Assembly (NCBI RefSeq): GCF_029633865.1
Contig: NC_079217.1
Location: 60,356,993 to 60,420,992 of the forward strand
Reading direction: 5' to 3'
DNA from: Lampris incognitus
Lineage: Eukaryota; Chordata; Actinopteri; Lampriformes; Lampridae
DNA length: 64,000 bases
The translations under genes and the position numbers were made by a program. The notes beneath the pieces were generated by a model. The model searched no databases. It saw nothing but the letters and a program-made list of their open reading frames with translations, and was not told where the DNA came from. Within the stretch, counting starts at the first letter, position 1. Every line of letters starts with the position of its first letter. This document shows, in pieces, positions 33,340 to 46,167 of this stretch.

Positions 33340-35770
33340 TTCAGTACAGAACTTTTTCGCAAACATGGCAGACGTACTTCCGCTCCGTCACAGCAGGGTA
33401 AAGATCGCTTCTCCCCGTCGTCTGGAATGTTCAAAAGCCAAATATCTTTTTCAAACCCAGCCACTGAGGATGCACAAGCCAGTGCATTCTTAGTGCCGGT
33501 CCCAAGCCCGGATAAATGGGGAGGGTTGCATCAGGATGGGCATCCGGTGTAAAACCTTTGCCAAATCAAATATGCGAATCATATATCAGATTTTCATTCC
33601 GGATCGGTCGAGGCCCGGGTTACCAACGACTGCCACCAGTACTGTTGGCCAGAAGGGTGCTGGTGGGAACTATGCTACTGTTGGGTGAAGGAGAAGGAGA
33701 GGGGGAAGGCATGTCCAGAGGCAGCGGGAGAGGAGGAAGGGTAGGAGTGTGGAGGTGAGTCAGAACTTTGAATGTTGGCACTATGACTGGTAAAGGGAGA
33801 GAGCTGGCTGATATGATGGAGAGAAGGAAGGTAGGCATACTGTGTGTGCAAGAGACCAGGTGGAAGGAGAGTAAGGCCAGGAGCATCGGCGGTGGGTTCA
33901 AACTCTTCTACCATGGTGCGGATGGGAGGAGAAATGGGGTAGGGGTCATTCTGAAGGAAGAGTATGTCAAGAGTGTGTGGAAATGAAGAGTGCCGGACAG
34001 AGTAATGAGTATGAAGCTGGAAAGCGAAGGTGTGATGAATGTTATCAGCGCATATGACCTGCAAGTTGGGTGGGAGATGGAAGAGAAAGAAGAATTCTGG
34101 AGTGGGTTGGATGAAGTGGTGGAGAGTGTGCCCAAGAAGGACAGAGTGGTGACTGGAGTGGACTTCAATGGATATATTGGTGCCGAAAACAGGGGTGATG
34201 AGGAGGTGATGGGTAGGTACGGTGTGCAGCAGAGGAATGTGGAAGGACAGACGGTGGTGCATTTTGAGAAAAGGATGGAAATGGCTGTGGTGAATACATA
34301 TTTCAAGAAGAGGGAGAAACACAGGGTGACGTACAAGAGTGGAAGAAGGCGCACACAGGTGGACTCTACCTTATGCAGGAGACGCGATCTGGGAGGGATT
34401 GGAGACTGCAAGGTGGTGACAGGGGAGAAGGTAGCTAGGCAGCATCGGATGGTGGTCTGTAAGATGAATTTGGAGATCGAGAAGAGGAAGAGAGTGAAGC
34501 CAGAGCCAAGAATCAAATCGAATCGGCTCTGAGCCCTTTCTTGTTTGCAGTGGTGATGGACAGGTTGACAGACGAGATCAGGCAGGAGTCTCCGTGGACT
34601 ATGATGTTTGCGGATGACATTGTGGTCTGTAGCCACAGTAGGGAGTAGGTTGAGGAGAGCCTGGAGAGGTGGAGGTATGCACTGGAGAGAAGAGGAATGA
34701 AAGTCAGTAGGAGCAAGACGGAATACATATGTGTGAATGAGAGGGGGGACAGTGGAATGGTGAGGATGCAAGGAGTAGAGGTGATGAAGGTGGATGAGTT
34801 TAAATACTTGTGCTGTTCAAAATAACGGGGAGTGTGGAAGAGAGTTGAAGAAGTGATTTGTGACAGAAGGGTACCAGCAAGAGTTAAAGGGAAGGCTTAC
34901 AAGATGGTTGTGAGACTGACCAGTTATGTTGTATGGTTTGGAGACGGTGGCAATGACGAAGGGACAGGAGCTGGCAGAGTTGAAGGTGATAAGATTTTCA
35001 TTGGGAGTGACGAAGGAGGACAGGATTAGGAACAAGTATATTAGAGGGACAACTCAGGTTGGACGGTTTGGAGACAAAGCAAGGCAGACAAGATTGAGAT
35101 GGTTTGGACACGTGTTGAGGAGAGATGCTGGGTATATTGGGAGAAGGATGCTGAATATGGAGCTGCCAGGGGAGAGGAGAAGAGGAAGGCCAAAGAGGAG
35201 GTTTATGGATGTGGTGAGGGAGGACACGCAGGTGGCTGGTGTGACAGAGGAAGATGCAGAGGACAGGAAGAGATGGAAACGGATGATCCGCTGTGGCGAC
35301 CCTTTACGGGAGCAGCCAAACGTAGTAGTAGTGGTGGTAGTAGTGGTAGTAGTTTCTGTCACCTTTGATTCAGTCTGTGATTGTTTATTTTGTGTTTCAA
35401 CACCACATATAACAATACAGGTGTTGTGATTGACATATCTTTTATGTTTCTTTTGTAAGACAATGGCACGGCAAGAGAAAAAGTGATTTGATCAAGGGTC
35501 ACAAAATGCTAACAGCCCTGACATTATCATTAGCCGTGGCTTTCTAGTTAGCATTCGGTGTCCCTTGGTCAAATTACTTGCAGTCGCCTGACAACCGAAA
35601 CATAAATATTTCAATGACAACATCTGTGTTGTGTGTTGAAACACAAAATACGTGAAGGGGACAGGAAGTTGGCTTTTTAACAACGCGGGCAACAGGAAAA
35701 ACCCTGCTGTGATGGAGCAGAAGTACGGCGGCCATGTTTCTGAAAAAGGTCTTGCTGGAAGACACGTCTC
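33340..35770. mobile_element. Foldback-type DNA element split by an RTE LINE
   Basis: The block aaacatggcagacgtacttc with gtcacagcagg at about 33361-33400 recurs inverted at about 35702-35740. A further imperfect palindrome spans about 35385-35655: tattttgtgtttcaac and gatcaagggtcac on the left return inverted on the right. Together they suggest a long inverted-repeat element of the foldback or MITE kind, with the RTE LINE inserted in its left arm. Outer ends and target-site duplication were not found. Confidence 0.5.
33490..35360 (+). mobile_element. RTE-type LINE with endonuclease, internally deleted
   Basis: From about 33770 the frames read MTGKGRELADMMERRKVGIL, CVQETRWKESKARS and FKLFYHGADGRRNGVGVIL, an APE-type endonuclease. 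It continues after a stop with VTGVDFNGYIGAENRGDEEV and TYFKKREKHRVTYKSGRR. At 34532 the sequence jumps from the endonuclease end to [16 protein letters not shown] and [15 protein letters not shown], so most of the RT core is deleted. The C-terminal region and an AGT-rich tail finish it at about 35352. Confidence 0.82.
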
Positions 35771-35799
35771 TTTGCCGTCAGGACCGGTCCTTTTTAAAA

Positions 35800-37080
35800 G
35801 TCAAGTATGCAGCACAGGTTGAGGTACGCTTGACATTTCCTGAACTTGTTGGGCAAAAAAAAAGTTGAAAAACAACAAATTGTCAAGACCACGCTCAAAC
35901 AAAACCTCAGAAAAGCCCCCCAGGAAGACCCGTCCCACTGACATTCACTAAAGCTGTGTGTTTAAGGGGGCTTTCGTCTGGCCAAAATCTTTTATACGGT
36001 GTCCATTCAACAACAGTTAAAAATGACCTAACCTTTGTTTCACCTGTCAGGAGTCACTGGCTGGGTGGAGTTTATGTGCCATGAAAACTGAAACACCGTC
36101 AGGTGACTTGACCCCTCCAAAAAAGGTACACCACATCAAGATTTTATTTCCTGTGATTGTCTGTTTCAAGTGCAGACCCCACCCATCTGGCATCTCAGAG
36201 GGTTAAAACAAACCAACCTCTGGCCTTTGTCCTGAACCACTGATAAAAGCAATATATTTAGATGGGGGAAAGACAACTGGAAAACTTGTCTCTACGCAGT
36301 TCATTATTAAAGATGAACAGGAGGAGCAAATTCAGTGCCGGGTGGAGTTTGCCGACTGGGCGAACAGAAACAGCTCAATAAGACTTGCGCATTCGGTGCG
36401 ACACTCAACACCCATCAGACGGGTGGCGTTTACCTCATCAGCTAAATAAAAGATAATAGAGTTATGTATCACATTAAGTGAGCTAAACTATGTTTGAAAA
36501 AGTACAAACTTTCTGGCACCGACGTTATAGCACCAGGTGACGAGACCCACCCATCTGGCACCCAAAGTGGTGTAAAACAAACGGATGAGAGCTGTTTGAG
36601 AAAACACTATTTGACCCATATCCGTGAGGAATGTCACTAACTTATGATATCTCTACATGAGGGGTGGATGGGATTTTCCCCGTCTGTGTGACAAGGAGGC
36701 GGATATATACAAGATGAACCCAACCCATTACAGATGAGGGTAAATATAGGTGTTTTTATGCGTTTGTATGTGTGGGTACCACATGAATCCCATGGCCTAA
36801 AATGAGCAGCCATGTCAAACTGTGGTGACACGGTTTAAGCAATATGACAAACCACTTACATTGAGATATTCATTTAGAAAAGAAAACAAATAAAAACACT
36901 TTTCCGGTTTTCTTTCTATGGTAAAAAGTAAAACTGAAAGTATAGGAGGGATGGCATTGAATTTAATATACCCCTGTGCATCTCAGTACTGTGCCAACAC
37001 TCCACAAATTAAATAATGACTTGTATACATATGTACATTTAGCAGTAACAGCATAAACCCCAACCCCTTCCAAGAAAGGA
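35800..37080. other. Intergenic stretch with a weak internal repeat
   Basis: No gene seen. The phrases gggtggagttt and cacccatctggca each recur (36064 and 36341; 36180 and 36547), which suggests an old, diverged duplication of about 280-370 bp. Confidence 0.4.
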
Positions 37081-37088
37081 CACACGTA

Positions 37089-38285
37089 CACTGATGAGCC
37101 ACAGCATTATGACCACCTGCCTCTTATGCCGTCGTTCCTCGGCTCAGTGTGCCGCCAAAACAGCTCTGATCCACCAAGGCGTGGACCCCTGAAGGTGTCC
37201 TGTGGTAGCTGGCACCAAAACATTAGCAGGAGATCCTTCAAGTCCTGTAAGTTGCGAGATGGAGCCGCCATGGATCGAACTTGTCAGTCCAGCACATCCC
37301 GCAGACGCTCGATCAGATTGAGATCTGGAGAATTTGGAGGCCAGGGCAACACCGTGAACACTTCGTGTTCCTCAAACTATTCCTGAACAATGTGTGCAGT
37401 GTGGCAGGGTGCATCATCCTGCTGAAAGAGGCCACTGCCATCAGGGAATACCCTGCCATGAAGGGGTGTACCTGGTCTGCAACGATATTTAGGTAGGTGG
37501 TACATGTCGAATTGACGTCCACATGAATGGCTGGACCCAGGGTTTCCCAGCAGAACATTGTCCAGAGCATCACACCTCCTCCACTGGCTTGTCGTCTTCC
37601 CACAGTGCATCCTGGAACCATCACTTCCCCAGGTAAAAGGCGCACACGTACACGGCCATCCACGTGATCTTAAAGAAACGGGACTCATCGGACCAGGAGA
37701 CCTTCTTCCATTGCTCCTAGGTCCAGTTCCGATGCTCGCGTGCCCATTGTAGGCACTTGGACGGTGGACAGGGGTCATCATGGGCACTCTGACCAGTCTG
37801 TGGCTATGCAGCCCCATACACAGCAGGGTGCGAGGCACTGTGTGTTGACACATTCTTCCTGTAACCATCATTAAAATTTTCTGTGACCTGTGCCACAGTA
37901 GACCTTCTGTCAGTTCAGACCAGACGGGATAGCCTTCGTTACCCTGGCACATCAATGAGCCTTGGGCGCCCAACATCCTGTCGCCAGTTTGTGGTTTGTC
38001 CCTCCTCGGACCACTGTCACTAGGTACTCACCACTGCTACCCGGGACCACCCTACAAGCCTTGCCGTTTCAGAGATGCTCTGATCCAATTGACAATTTGG
38101 CCCTTCTCAAAGTCGCTCAGGTCTTTACTCCCGCCCATTTCTCCTGCGTCCAACGCGTTGACTACGACAACTGGTTGGTCGCTCACCATCTAATCTACCC
38201 AGACCTTGACATGTGGCCTCGTTCAGAGATGATCAGCGTTATTCGGTCCAACTGTGAGTGGTCATAATGTTTTGGCTCATCAGCG
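37089..38285 (-). mobile_element. Tc1/mariner element, inactive, minus orientation
   Basis: The ends cactgatgagccacagca and ggctcatcagcg form short terminal inverted repeats flanked by TA (37087-37088, 38286-38287). Broken minus frames encode [40 protein letters not shown] and GLFQQDDAPCHTAHIVQE, parts of a mariner-like transposase with its DDE-region Asp-containing motif. Several frameshifts and stops are present. It is the same family as 52393. Confidence 0.88.
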
Positions 38286-38289
38286 TAAG

Positions 38290-39280
38290 ACTCATGCAAC
38301 GACGGACATTTTGATGCATAAATACAAAAATAAATATAATTAATAAAATAAATGAAACACATTTGCCATGTTTCGCTCTCAACTTCCTGTTCGGTTTTTC
38401 AGGTACGCCTGCAGTGTTTTCAGATATTGGAAAAAACAAAACGAAAAACCATCAACTCTGAACCAAATACAAGACAAACAAATCAAGGTACTTTCCCGAA
38501 GGCCAGTTTGCCATTCACGCCCTCTGCTGAGAAAATAACCTTCTGAAACACCGTCATCCATATGTAGCGCTATTCAACGCTCAACTTTATGGAAAACCGA
38601 CCACGCATGTGAATAGTGTTTCTCTTCTTTCTTTTAAAAACAAGTGCACAAATAGCTCGTCATGCATCTTGGGATCTCAGTGCAATCGAATCACAACAAA
38701 CAAATCTCAACTCAACCGCCTCGTCTCCAAGTCATCTAACACTAGTGTCGCCTCACGCAGGCCGCACTCGCACAATGGCTGCTTTTGTGCCAAAGGCTGG
38801 CTTTACACAGTATGAACCAGTCTCAGTGACTTCATGACACAGTCCTGCCCGATTCATTTCTGACAGGAAGAAAAAAACCAAACACAACTGTGGTAAATTT
38901 GGACCTGCTGTCTTGGCTTACACTATAACGTCACTAAATAAAATAAAAAAGTTTGACATGGGTTCAGCCAAGATCAGCAAAGGTCATGATGTCCCAGCAA
39001 CTGCTACATTCCAGAAACCAAACCAGGACACATTTCTGGTTAACTCTTCATACCAGGACCGGGAGGCCATCCATCCGTTGTCTCATATATCGACCTGGAT
39101 GTAGCGTCGAGCGTGGCAGTGGTTTGATATTAAAGGATAATTGTTTTTGGGGTTTTTTTACACCCTGGGTCTAATTTTTGCAGTTTCTTTACATCATTCG
39201 ATTCAGTTATGTCCTTTTACTCATTGGCTTAATTTTGTATATTTTGGACCACTGGACTCAGCTTTACTACAGTGTCTTAT
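38290..39280. other. Intergenic stretch, nothing recognised
   Basis: AT-rich sequence with short open frames of no recognisable character. It may include distal CUL5 3' UTR, which cannot be shown from sequence. Confidence 0.35.
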
Positions 39281-39284
39281 ATAT

Positions 39285-39450
39285 CCATCCATTATCCAAG
39301 CCACTTATCTCAATCAGGGATGCGGGATGCTGGACCTTATCCCAGCAGTAATTGGGCAGCAGGCGGGAAGACACCCTGGACAGGCCACCAGGCCATCACA
39401 GGGCCGACGCATTCACACCTTGGGACAATTTAGCATGGCCAATTCTGACT
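39285..39450 (-). repeat. SINE family A, 3' fragment
   Basis: Complement of the family A 3' half, from CCAT repeats through cagcagtaattgggcagcag to gggacaatttagcatggcc. The head is missing. Confidence 0.78.
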
Positions 39451-39494
39451 GTCCATTATCTATAACCTCTCTATTGTGCTGGCAAGCTAGTTTA

Positions 39495-40365
39495 TGGATG
39501 TTACTACTACCTACGGTAAGTACAGGGTGCTACTTCCTGCAGGATAAACCAGAAAGTAGATCAGCGATGTCATCCATGGATGTTACTACTACCTACTGTA
39601 AGTATACGCTGCTTGAATGCCCATAAAATTAGAAAAAGATACATTTAATTCCCTATCCCCCCCAAAGCCAAAGAGGTTCACTTCAAGATAATTAATGATA
39701 TTTACCCCTCCAGGGAATTTATAAGATTAAAATTTAACGTAGACTGTAATTTCCTCCAATTCTGCAAGACAGACATAGAAACAACAGATCATGTATTTTT
39801 CCACTGTAACATTACTTATAAGTTTTGGTATAATTTGTATGTATGGATGGAGTCGAGCATTAGTGCTTTACCGCCATTTCTACTAGTAAGTGTCAAATTT
39901 GGAATGTTTATGGAGGATAGAAATATAGAATCCTTGTTGAATAATGTGATTATTTTGGCAAAATATTTCATACACAAATGTAAATATTGCAAAACGCATC
40001 CCCCTGTTTAGCAGCCTTTAAAACCGAATTAGTAACTTTGTCCAAATCTCTAAAATGTATGAAAAGCAGAAATGCCCAAAAATTATTCTTTGCATTTCAA
40101 CAATTTAATGTAATTTAACCCCTGGAAAATTGCATTGCCCTATTTTATTTTATCTCTTTTTAATTTTCCTTTTCTGTTTCCTTGTTTTGTTCTCATTGTC
40201 TTTGACATGTTTGATGTACTGTTCTTAGCCTGCTCTGTGGTTTTAGAGTATAATGGTAACATCCATGTCATCCATGGATGTTACTACTACCTGTGGTAAG
40301 TATACGCTGCCACTTCCTGCAGGCTGAACCAGGAAGTAGATCAGCCATGTCATCCACCATTGCTC
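39495..40365. repeat. ~82-bp tandem repeat split by an L1 tail
   Basis: The unit containing catggatgttactactacct and cttcctgcagg occurs at about 39495 and 39577, and again at 40273 beyond the L1 fragment. The LINE therefore landed in, or recombined with, an existing array. Confidence 0.7.
39625..40255 (+). mobile_element. L1-clade LINE, 3' tail
   Basis: The plus frame reads KPKEVHFKIINDIYPSREFI, CKTDIETTDHVFFHCNITYK and FWYNLYVWMESS, then NVIILAKYFIHKCKY, the C-terminal end of fish L1 ORF2. The frame is open for about 100 codons before a stop. Confidence 0.75.
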
Positions 40366-40369
40366 ATAT

Positions 40370-41579
40370 TGGACATTTCACATCATGACTTTTAACTTTC
40401 ACTTTGGTTTTCACTTCCAAATACCTGGTTTACATAATCAGGTTGAAAAACTGTTGTTGGAAAGCTGAGTCCAGCGGTGGTCCTGCGTCCAAAATCTACA
40501 AAATGAAGCCGGTGTGTAAAACGTCACCATAACCGATGACTGTACGACGGCAAAAACTACAAAAATAAGACCCAGGTTGTAAACCCGCCCCCAGAATTAA
40601 TCTTTAAGACAGCCTGCTCAGACGACCTTGGTGGAGGCAGTGAATAAGGTACAGACTCCACCCAGCATCCCCAGCTGATCCAGTGGGGCTGTTCACAGAC
40701 GGCCAAATGTGAACTGTTGTACATGAACATGCTTGTAACAGAAATTAGATGGACCAGCGTGCCGAAAAATGACCTTTTTTCCCAGGAGCGTGCCGTCTTG
40801 TGGGACTGGGCATGTGGCTGAAGGTTGGGGGACGTGACTAAAATGGAGGAAAGGGGTCTGTGACATCACACACACACACGCACACACATGCAAGCTGTTG
40901 GACAGCCGACCCTCTGCCCTGACCACTAGATAGTATGTAGAATATTCAAATCCACATTATCATCCGCATTATTAACTTCAGTCCTCGATGCCCAATCCAC
41001 ACCTGCAGCCATGTAAGGGGTGTTCTGCACCTGGTTCAGGTTCATGGCTCCCTACTGGTACCGGAAGAACAACGACTGACAGTTTCTTAGCCAACCAGTA
41101 AAGGGATTACCCACCAATAAGCTAGCGTCTTTTGTCCCTCATCCACTGTGCTGTCTTAGTATCGAACACCCGGTCCTGTATTTAATGAGCTTTAAATGTC
41201 AAACAGTTGGTTTCGGTCTGGGTCTGGTGGCTCTGGTTCAGTAACGACTCCCCACCCGTTACTTCACTGCAGGCAGTAAAGCCGCAGAAATCAGCCCATC
41301 AAGCTCCTTCTTTCACCAGCCATTCAGACTATTAGCATGGCACGAGCTGGCTGGGTGACCAGACACACTGGCTGGCAGAGAAGACAAAGTGACGAGCCGT
41401 TCACCATGAAAAAAGATAAAACCCGAAACAAATAAACAACAAACCACAATAACAACAGTATTTGATTGATGGCTGGTTGTAATTTCCAACCATGGTCTGA
41501 CCTCTCAGACGCAACCAGTAAGAAATTGTGACAAATCCTCTGATGAACGCAAACGTTTCAGAGAGCAGCATTCTGTTGA

Positions 41580-41621
<42 letters not shown>

Positions 41622-41880
41622 ACACACACGCACGCACACCAACACACTTAAAATTCCAGCTATGCTCCATGCACGCAAAAACACACAAACACACATTTGG
41701 CAAAAATATTCCTGGTATCAACGAGTCTCTCGGTGTCAGCTCCTCCTCCTCCTCCTCCTCCTCATGGGGAGCTCTCACTCCTCTGCCTTGTTGCAAACCC
41801 CTGTTGAATAAAAACGAACGCTCGATGGGAGGGATGCATAATGGCAGCTGTGACGGTGAGTGAAAGCAAAATGATTGATA
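40370..41880. other. CUL5 3' flank, no coding feature
   Basis: Contains CA/TG microsatellites at 40868-40889 and 41584-41637 and a TCC run at 41744-41764. No exon was found; part may be CUL5 3' UTR. Confidence 0.4.
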
Positions 41881-41892
41881 TCAGCCGATTCC

Positions 41893-42035
41893 ACTAGTCC
41901 ACCGAACCCTCTCCCCACCTCCAGGTTCCTCTCGCGTAGTCCACCGAACCCTCTCCCCACCTCCAGGTTCCTCTCACGTAGTCCACCGAACCCTCTCCCC
42001 ACCTCCGGGTTCCTCTCGCGTAGTCCATTGCAAAG
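41893..42035. repeat. 42-bp minisatellite
   Basis: About 3.5 copies of a 42-bp unit with gtccaccgaaccctctcccc and acctccaggttcctctc. It lies about 520 bp past the CUL5 stop, so it may be transcribed in the 3' UTR. Confidence 0.9.
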
Positions 42036-42551
42036 TAAAGTAAGGCAGGAAGTTATTTCATTACCTCTACGTAACTTGTCCACAGCCGATAGGCAGACGG
42101 GCGCAGGCCGCTGCCCCTCTCCCGCTGTTAACACTCGGGGGCGCCGGAGACAACAGCCGGGTCTGGTAGGTCAACAGGCCTGCTGACGTAGCAGACCCCC
42201 CAACCCCGTTCCACCACCACAACAACCCACTCCTCACCCCTCCCCCCCTACCGGCAGGTTGTCTCACACTCAAATGATAAACACCCCTTCCTTTGGCGGA
42301 GAATCCTCATCCTCCTCACACTTCCACATGCGTAATCTCCTGCATGTCAAAACCCCTCCCCTTCCTCCCCGTCCAACGTCAACTCCTCCTCCTCCTGAAT
42401 CGTCATCAAGCTGAACCCTCAAACCCCCACCCCCCCCACCCTTCTCTCGGTGTTTGAAGCGTCCGTCATGGGCTGGGTGTTTTCAAACAAACAAGAGCTG
42501 TTTGGGGGAGTGCGTTCCCCCCTCCGCCGCCGCTGCCTTCCTCCCCAACTC

Positions 42552-42746
42552 CTAAGCCATGTAGATGAAGGTGTTTATGTCAGCTTCGTCCCGCTTAATG
42601 TACTTGTGCTCGATGAGCCACTCGATCTGCTCCTTGATCATCTTCTTTTGGGGCAGGAACATGTTCTTCAGGATCTCCACCAGCTCCGTCTGCAGCTGGG
42701 CGTTACTGATCCTCTTCCTCATCTTCATGATCTGGATGATGGCCTC
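42552..42746 (-). CDS. cul5: CUL5 last exon, WHB domain and neddylation site
   Basis: Residues 717-780 and a TAG stop at 42554-42552. It holds [12 protein letters not shown], in which the Lys of IMK is the NEDD8 acceptor, and ends with DINTFIYMA. The sense-strand polypyrimidine tract is a long (CT)n run, seen as GA repeats at 42749-42860. Confidence 0.97.
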   Translation of the reverse strand, partial: EAIIQIMKMRKRISNAQLQTELVEILKNMFLPQKKMIKEQIEWLIEHKYIKRDEADINTFIYMA

Positions 42747-45700
42747 CTGAGAGAGAGAGAGAGCAAGAGCAAGAGAGAGAGAGCGAGAGTGAGAGAGAGA
42801 GCAAGAGTGAGAGAGGGAGATAGAGAGAGAGAGAAAGCAGGAGTGAGAGAGAGATGGGGGTCAGTGGGGTAGACAAGGAGAGGGAGAGAGAGAATAGAGT
42901 ACAAGAAGAAAGGTGGATAGAGGGAGAACAGGAAGGAGGCAGAATAAAGAGAGGTACTTAACCATTAATTCACGTTTTTGTTTTTTTCACCAAACAACAG
43001 CCAGTTCATTAACAACACGGTGACCACTGGAAACACCGCAGTAAAACCAGGAGTGAAAAGTCTTTTACACGGGAGAGAGATGCTGCAGCGCTCTTCATCT
43101 CCCCATGAGCTCATGCACAGCACAGCCCTGGCTTCATGACTACCACCTATATGAAAAACAAACTAGCTCCTCAAAGATTTATGTCAGTCTGCAGAAAGGG
43201 ATAAGCTGTTACTCTAAATTATTATTCTCAATATTTCAAATCACCTCTGTCATTTCTACGTTAAATATAACCACTTAGTAGAGGTGTACTGGTGACATGC
43301 ATCTCGTTCTCTGAGCTGACCAATCACAATGAAGAAGGGGAGGGACTCTGAGCTTCATTGGGCTGCCTACCCTGACTTCCCAGCCTCACTGGCCAGAGCT
43401 ACAACAGGCCTACTTTTTTGTTTTTTCTGCCTTTATTGGACAGTGATAGTTGAGGAGACAGGAAAGACAGGGGAGAGAGAAGGGAAGACATGCCGCAAAG
43501 GGCCCGCGCCGGATTCGAACCCAGGCCACTGCAGTAAAGACTCAGCCTTATGTGGGTGGCACACGCTCTACCAGGTGAGCCACTAGGGCGCCCCCCCCCA
43601 GGCCTACCTTTTATTACCATGGTCAAAGAAAATGCATAAAAGGCCAAAACCAGTGGGCCCTGCATCACAACTACATGTATTTTTTGTTGGTTTATAAGCT
43701 TTAGGTTTGCACAGTGAAGGAAAAAAAAAAGAAGCTCCTCATTGTTTGCTGAGAAGTGTTTGAGGTCATGTTGCTGCTTCCACACCTGAGTTCTCAGAAT
43801 CCTGAGCTGAACAATTCCTTCATTCTCCTCCTCTCTCATCCGCTCGGTGGTCAGCTGCAGGCGACCAATCAGATTAATCTTTCCCCGCTTCTGGACTTTG
43901 GAGTTTTTGCTGAAAAGACAAAACAAAACAAACACATAATTATGAATCAATATTCAACTTGGACCAAAAAAAAAAAAAAACCAAAACCTAATGTCAAAGG
44001 GTTTTCTGCTTTAAAATTACAATCGTTTCCCATCCTGAGTGCTTAATGCAACAGATTTACTGTTTTATAGGCTAAAAATCAAACCTACACCTAGCAGCCA
44101 ATACCCCCTTTCCCAGGCAGGAGCAGAGCACATTGCAGTACTAATTTCTATAATTTTGCAGGATTTTTACACAATTCCACTTTCCATCTCATTTCAGATT
44201 TAAATGTTGTTAAAATCAAGGACAATGCAATGCCAAAAAACAAAAAAGACGATAGCAGTTTCTCTTTTCCATACACCATGATTGCTGCACATGACTTGCT
44301 GATGTCCTACATCAGAAAGGGCATCCATTGGGTTTTCCTCTGCAGGAAAAACGAAGGTGTTTTTCATCGACTGCTACAGTCAAAGATAATGTCTGTATTC
44401 AACATTAGCTAACAACATTTGGATGTTTTGTTGTGTTAAATACCTCCATTTTTCAAATTCTGAAGCATTCAGTCAGTAAAGCAAGCTGCTAACAAATGGC
44501 CATCTATAGTACGTAGGGATCGTTCACAGATTAGCCTAGTGTTAGCTTTACACTCATATTATACATAGGGATCATTCACAGATTAGCCTAGCGTTAGCTT
44601 TACACTCGTATCATATGTAGTCTACACTCGTATCAAACGTAGGGATCATTCACAGATTAGCCTAGCGTTAGCTTTACACTCGTATCATATGTAGGGATCA
44701 TTCACAGATTAGCCTAGCGTTAGCTTTACACTCGTATCATACGTAGGGATCATTCACAGATTAGCCTAGCGTAAGGCAGGGTCATGGAGGGGTGAAACTT
44801 TCAAACTGGCCAGAAAAGAACTGTAAAAAAATAAATGAATGCATAAAATATACAGATAAAAGCCATGCCTGAACCACTCAGAGTCCATGGGAACATGGGA
44901 CTGCTGGGAAAATGTAGGAAAGAGAACTTCCTGGTTTAGGTGGCTTAGAAACATACTACCAAAAATGAAATATCCAGAACATAGCTATCTTAAATTAGTG
45001 TTGTGAACAATTCACTGACTTGTCTTTCCTTTCTTTTTAACTGGAAGCAACAGAATATTCCGGATGTGTTGTGAAACGTACATGAGCGAGAACTCCTGGT
45101 TGACGTAGAAGAGGGTGCTGTCGGTGAAGTCTTTGGGAGAGCTGACCGGAGGCTCATAGGAGAGCACCTGCCTCTTCAGCTTAGGGAAGGCGACCAGCGA
45201 CTGCAAGTACACAACACAACACAGCGTAACGCAACAGAGGGATGAGAACATCTAACACAGCATCTGAACAGATCAGGCAAGCAGAGTCAGTATCATTTGT
45301 TTCATCAGTCAGTATCATCTGTCTTTATCAGTCAGTATCATCTATCTTCATCAGTCAGTTTCCTCTGTCTTTACCAGTCAGTATCATCTGTCTTCATCAG
45401 TCAGTGTCATCTGTCTTTTATCAGTCAGTATCATCCGTCTTTATCAGTCAGCTTCATCTGTCTTTATCAGTCAGTATCATCAGAATCAGAATACCTGTCT
45501 TTATCAGTCAGTATCACCTGTCTTCATCAGTCTGTATAGTCTGTTTTTATCAGTCAGTATCATCTGTCTTTATCAGTCAGTATCATCTGTCTTCATCAGT
45601 CAGTGTCATCGGTCTTTATAAGTCAGTATCATCTGTCTTTATCAGTCAGTATTGTCTGTCTTCATCAGTCAGTATCATCTGTCTTCATCAGTCAGTATCA

Positions 45701-46120
45701 TCTGTCTTTATCAGTCAGTACTGTCTGTCTTTATCAGTCAGTATCATCTGTTTTTCTCAGTCAGTATCATCTGTCTTCATCAGTCAGTATCGTCTATCTT
45801 TCTCAGTCAGTATCATCTGTCTTTATCAGTCAGTATCAGTATCGTCTGTCTTTCTCAGTCAGTATCGTCTGTCTTTATCAGTCAGTATCATCTGTTTTTA
45901 ACTGGCTTTTTTTTTGTACGTTTACAGTGTTCTTGGTTGGCATCCTTTCTATGACTTTCGTCTATTTCACTTTCCTTTTTATCTAAATGTTGATTAAGAT
46001 TTGTCTTCATTTATTTTACTTTCTTTATTATGTAATCCTGCTTTCTATCTCATCCCGATCCTGTCCTTCCTTGTGAGGGTTATTTATCTATTTCACCCTT
46101 TCTTCTTTGATTCTGTGGAG

Positions 46121-46167
<47 letters not shown>

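Noticed and set aside
33675-34771. Minus-strand frames of 215 and 287 codons
   Set aside because: They are antisense to the RTE LINE endonuclease, whose plus-strand frames match the known family.
43486-43600. A tRNA gene on the minus strand (A- and B-box present)
   Set aside because: It has a SINE body, a tail and a 9-bp target-site duplication around the whole unit, and the cloverleaf is not intact.
45242-45986. 219-codon frame rich in Ser, Val, Ile and Phe
   Set aside because: It is the 23-bp minisatellite read in three rotating frames inside a CUL5 intron.
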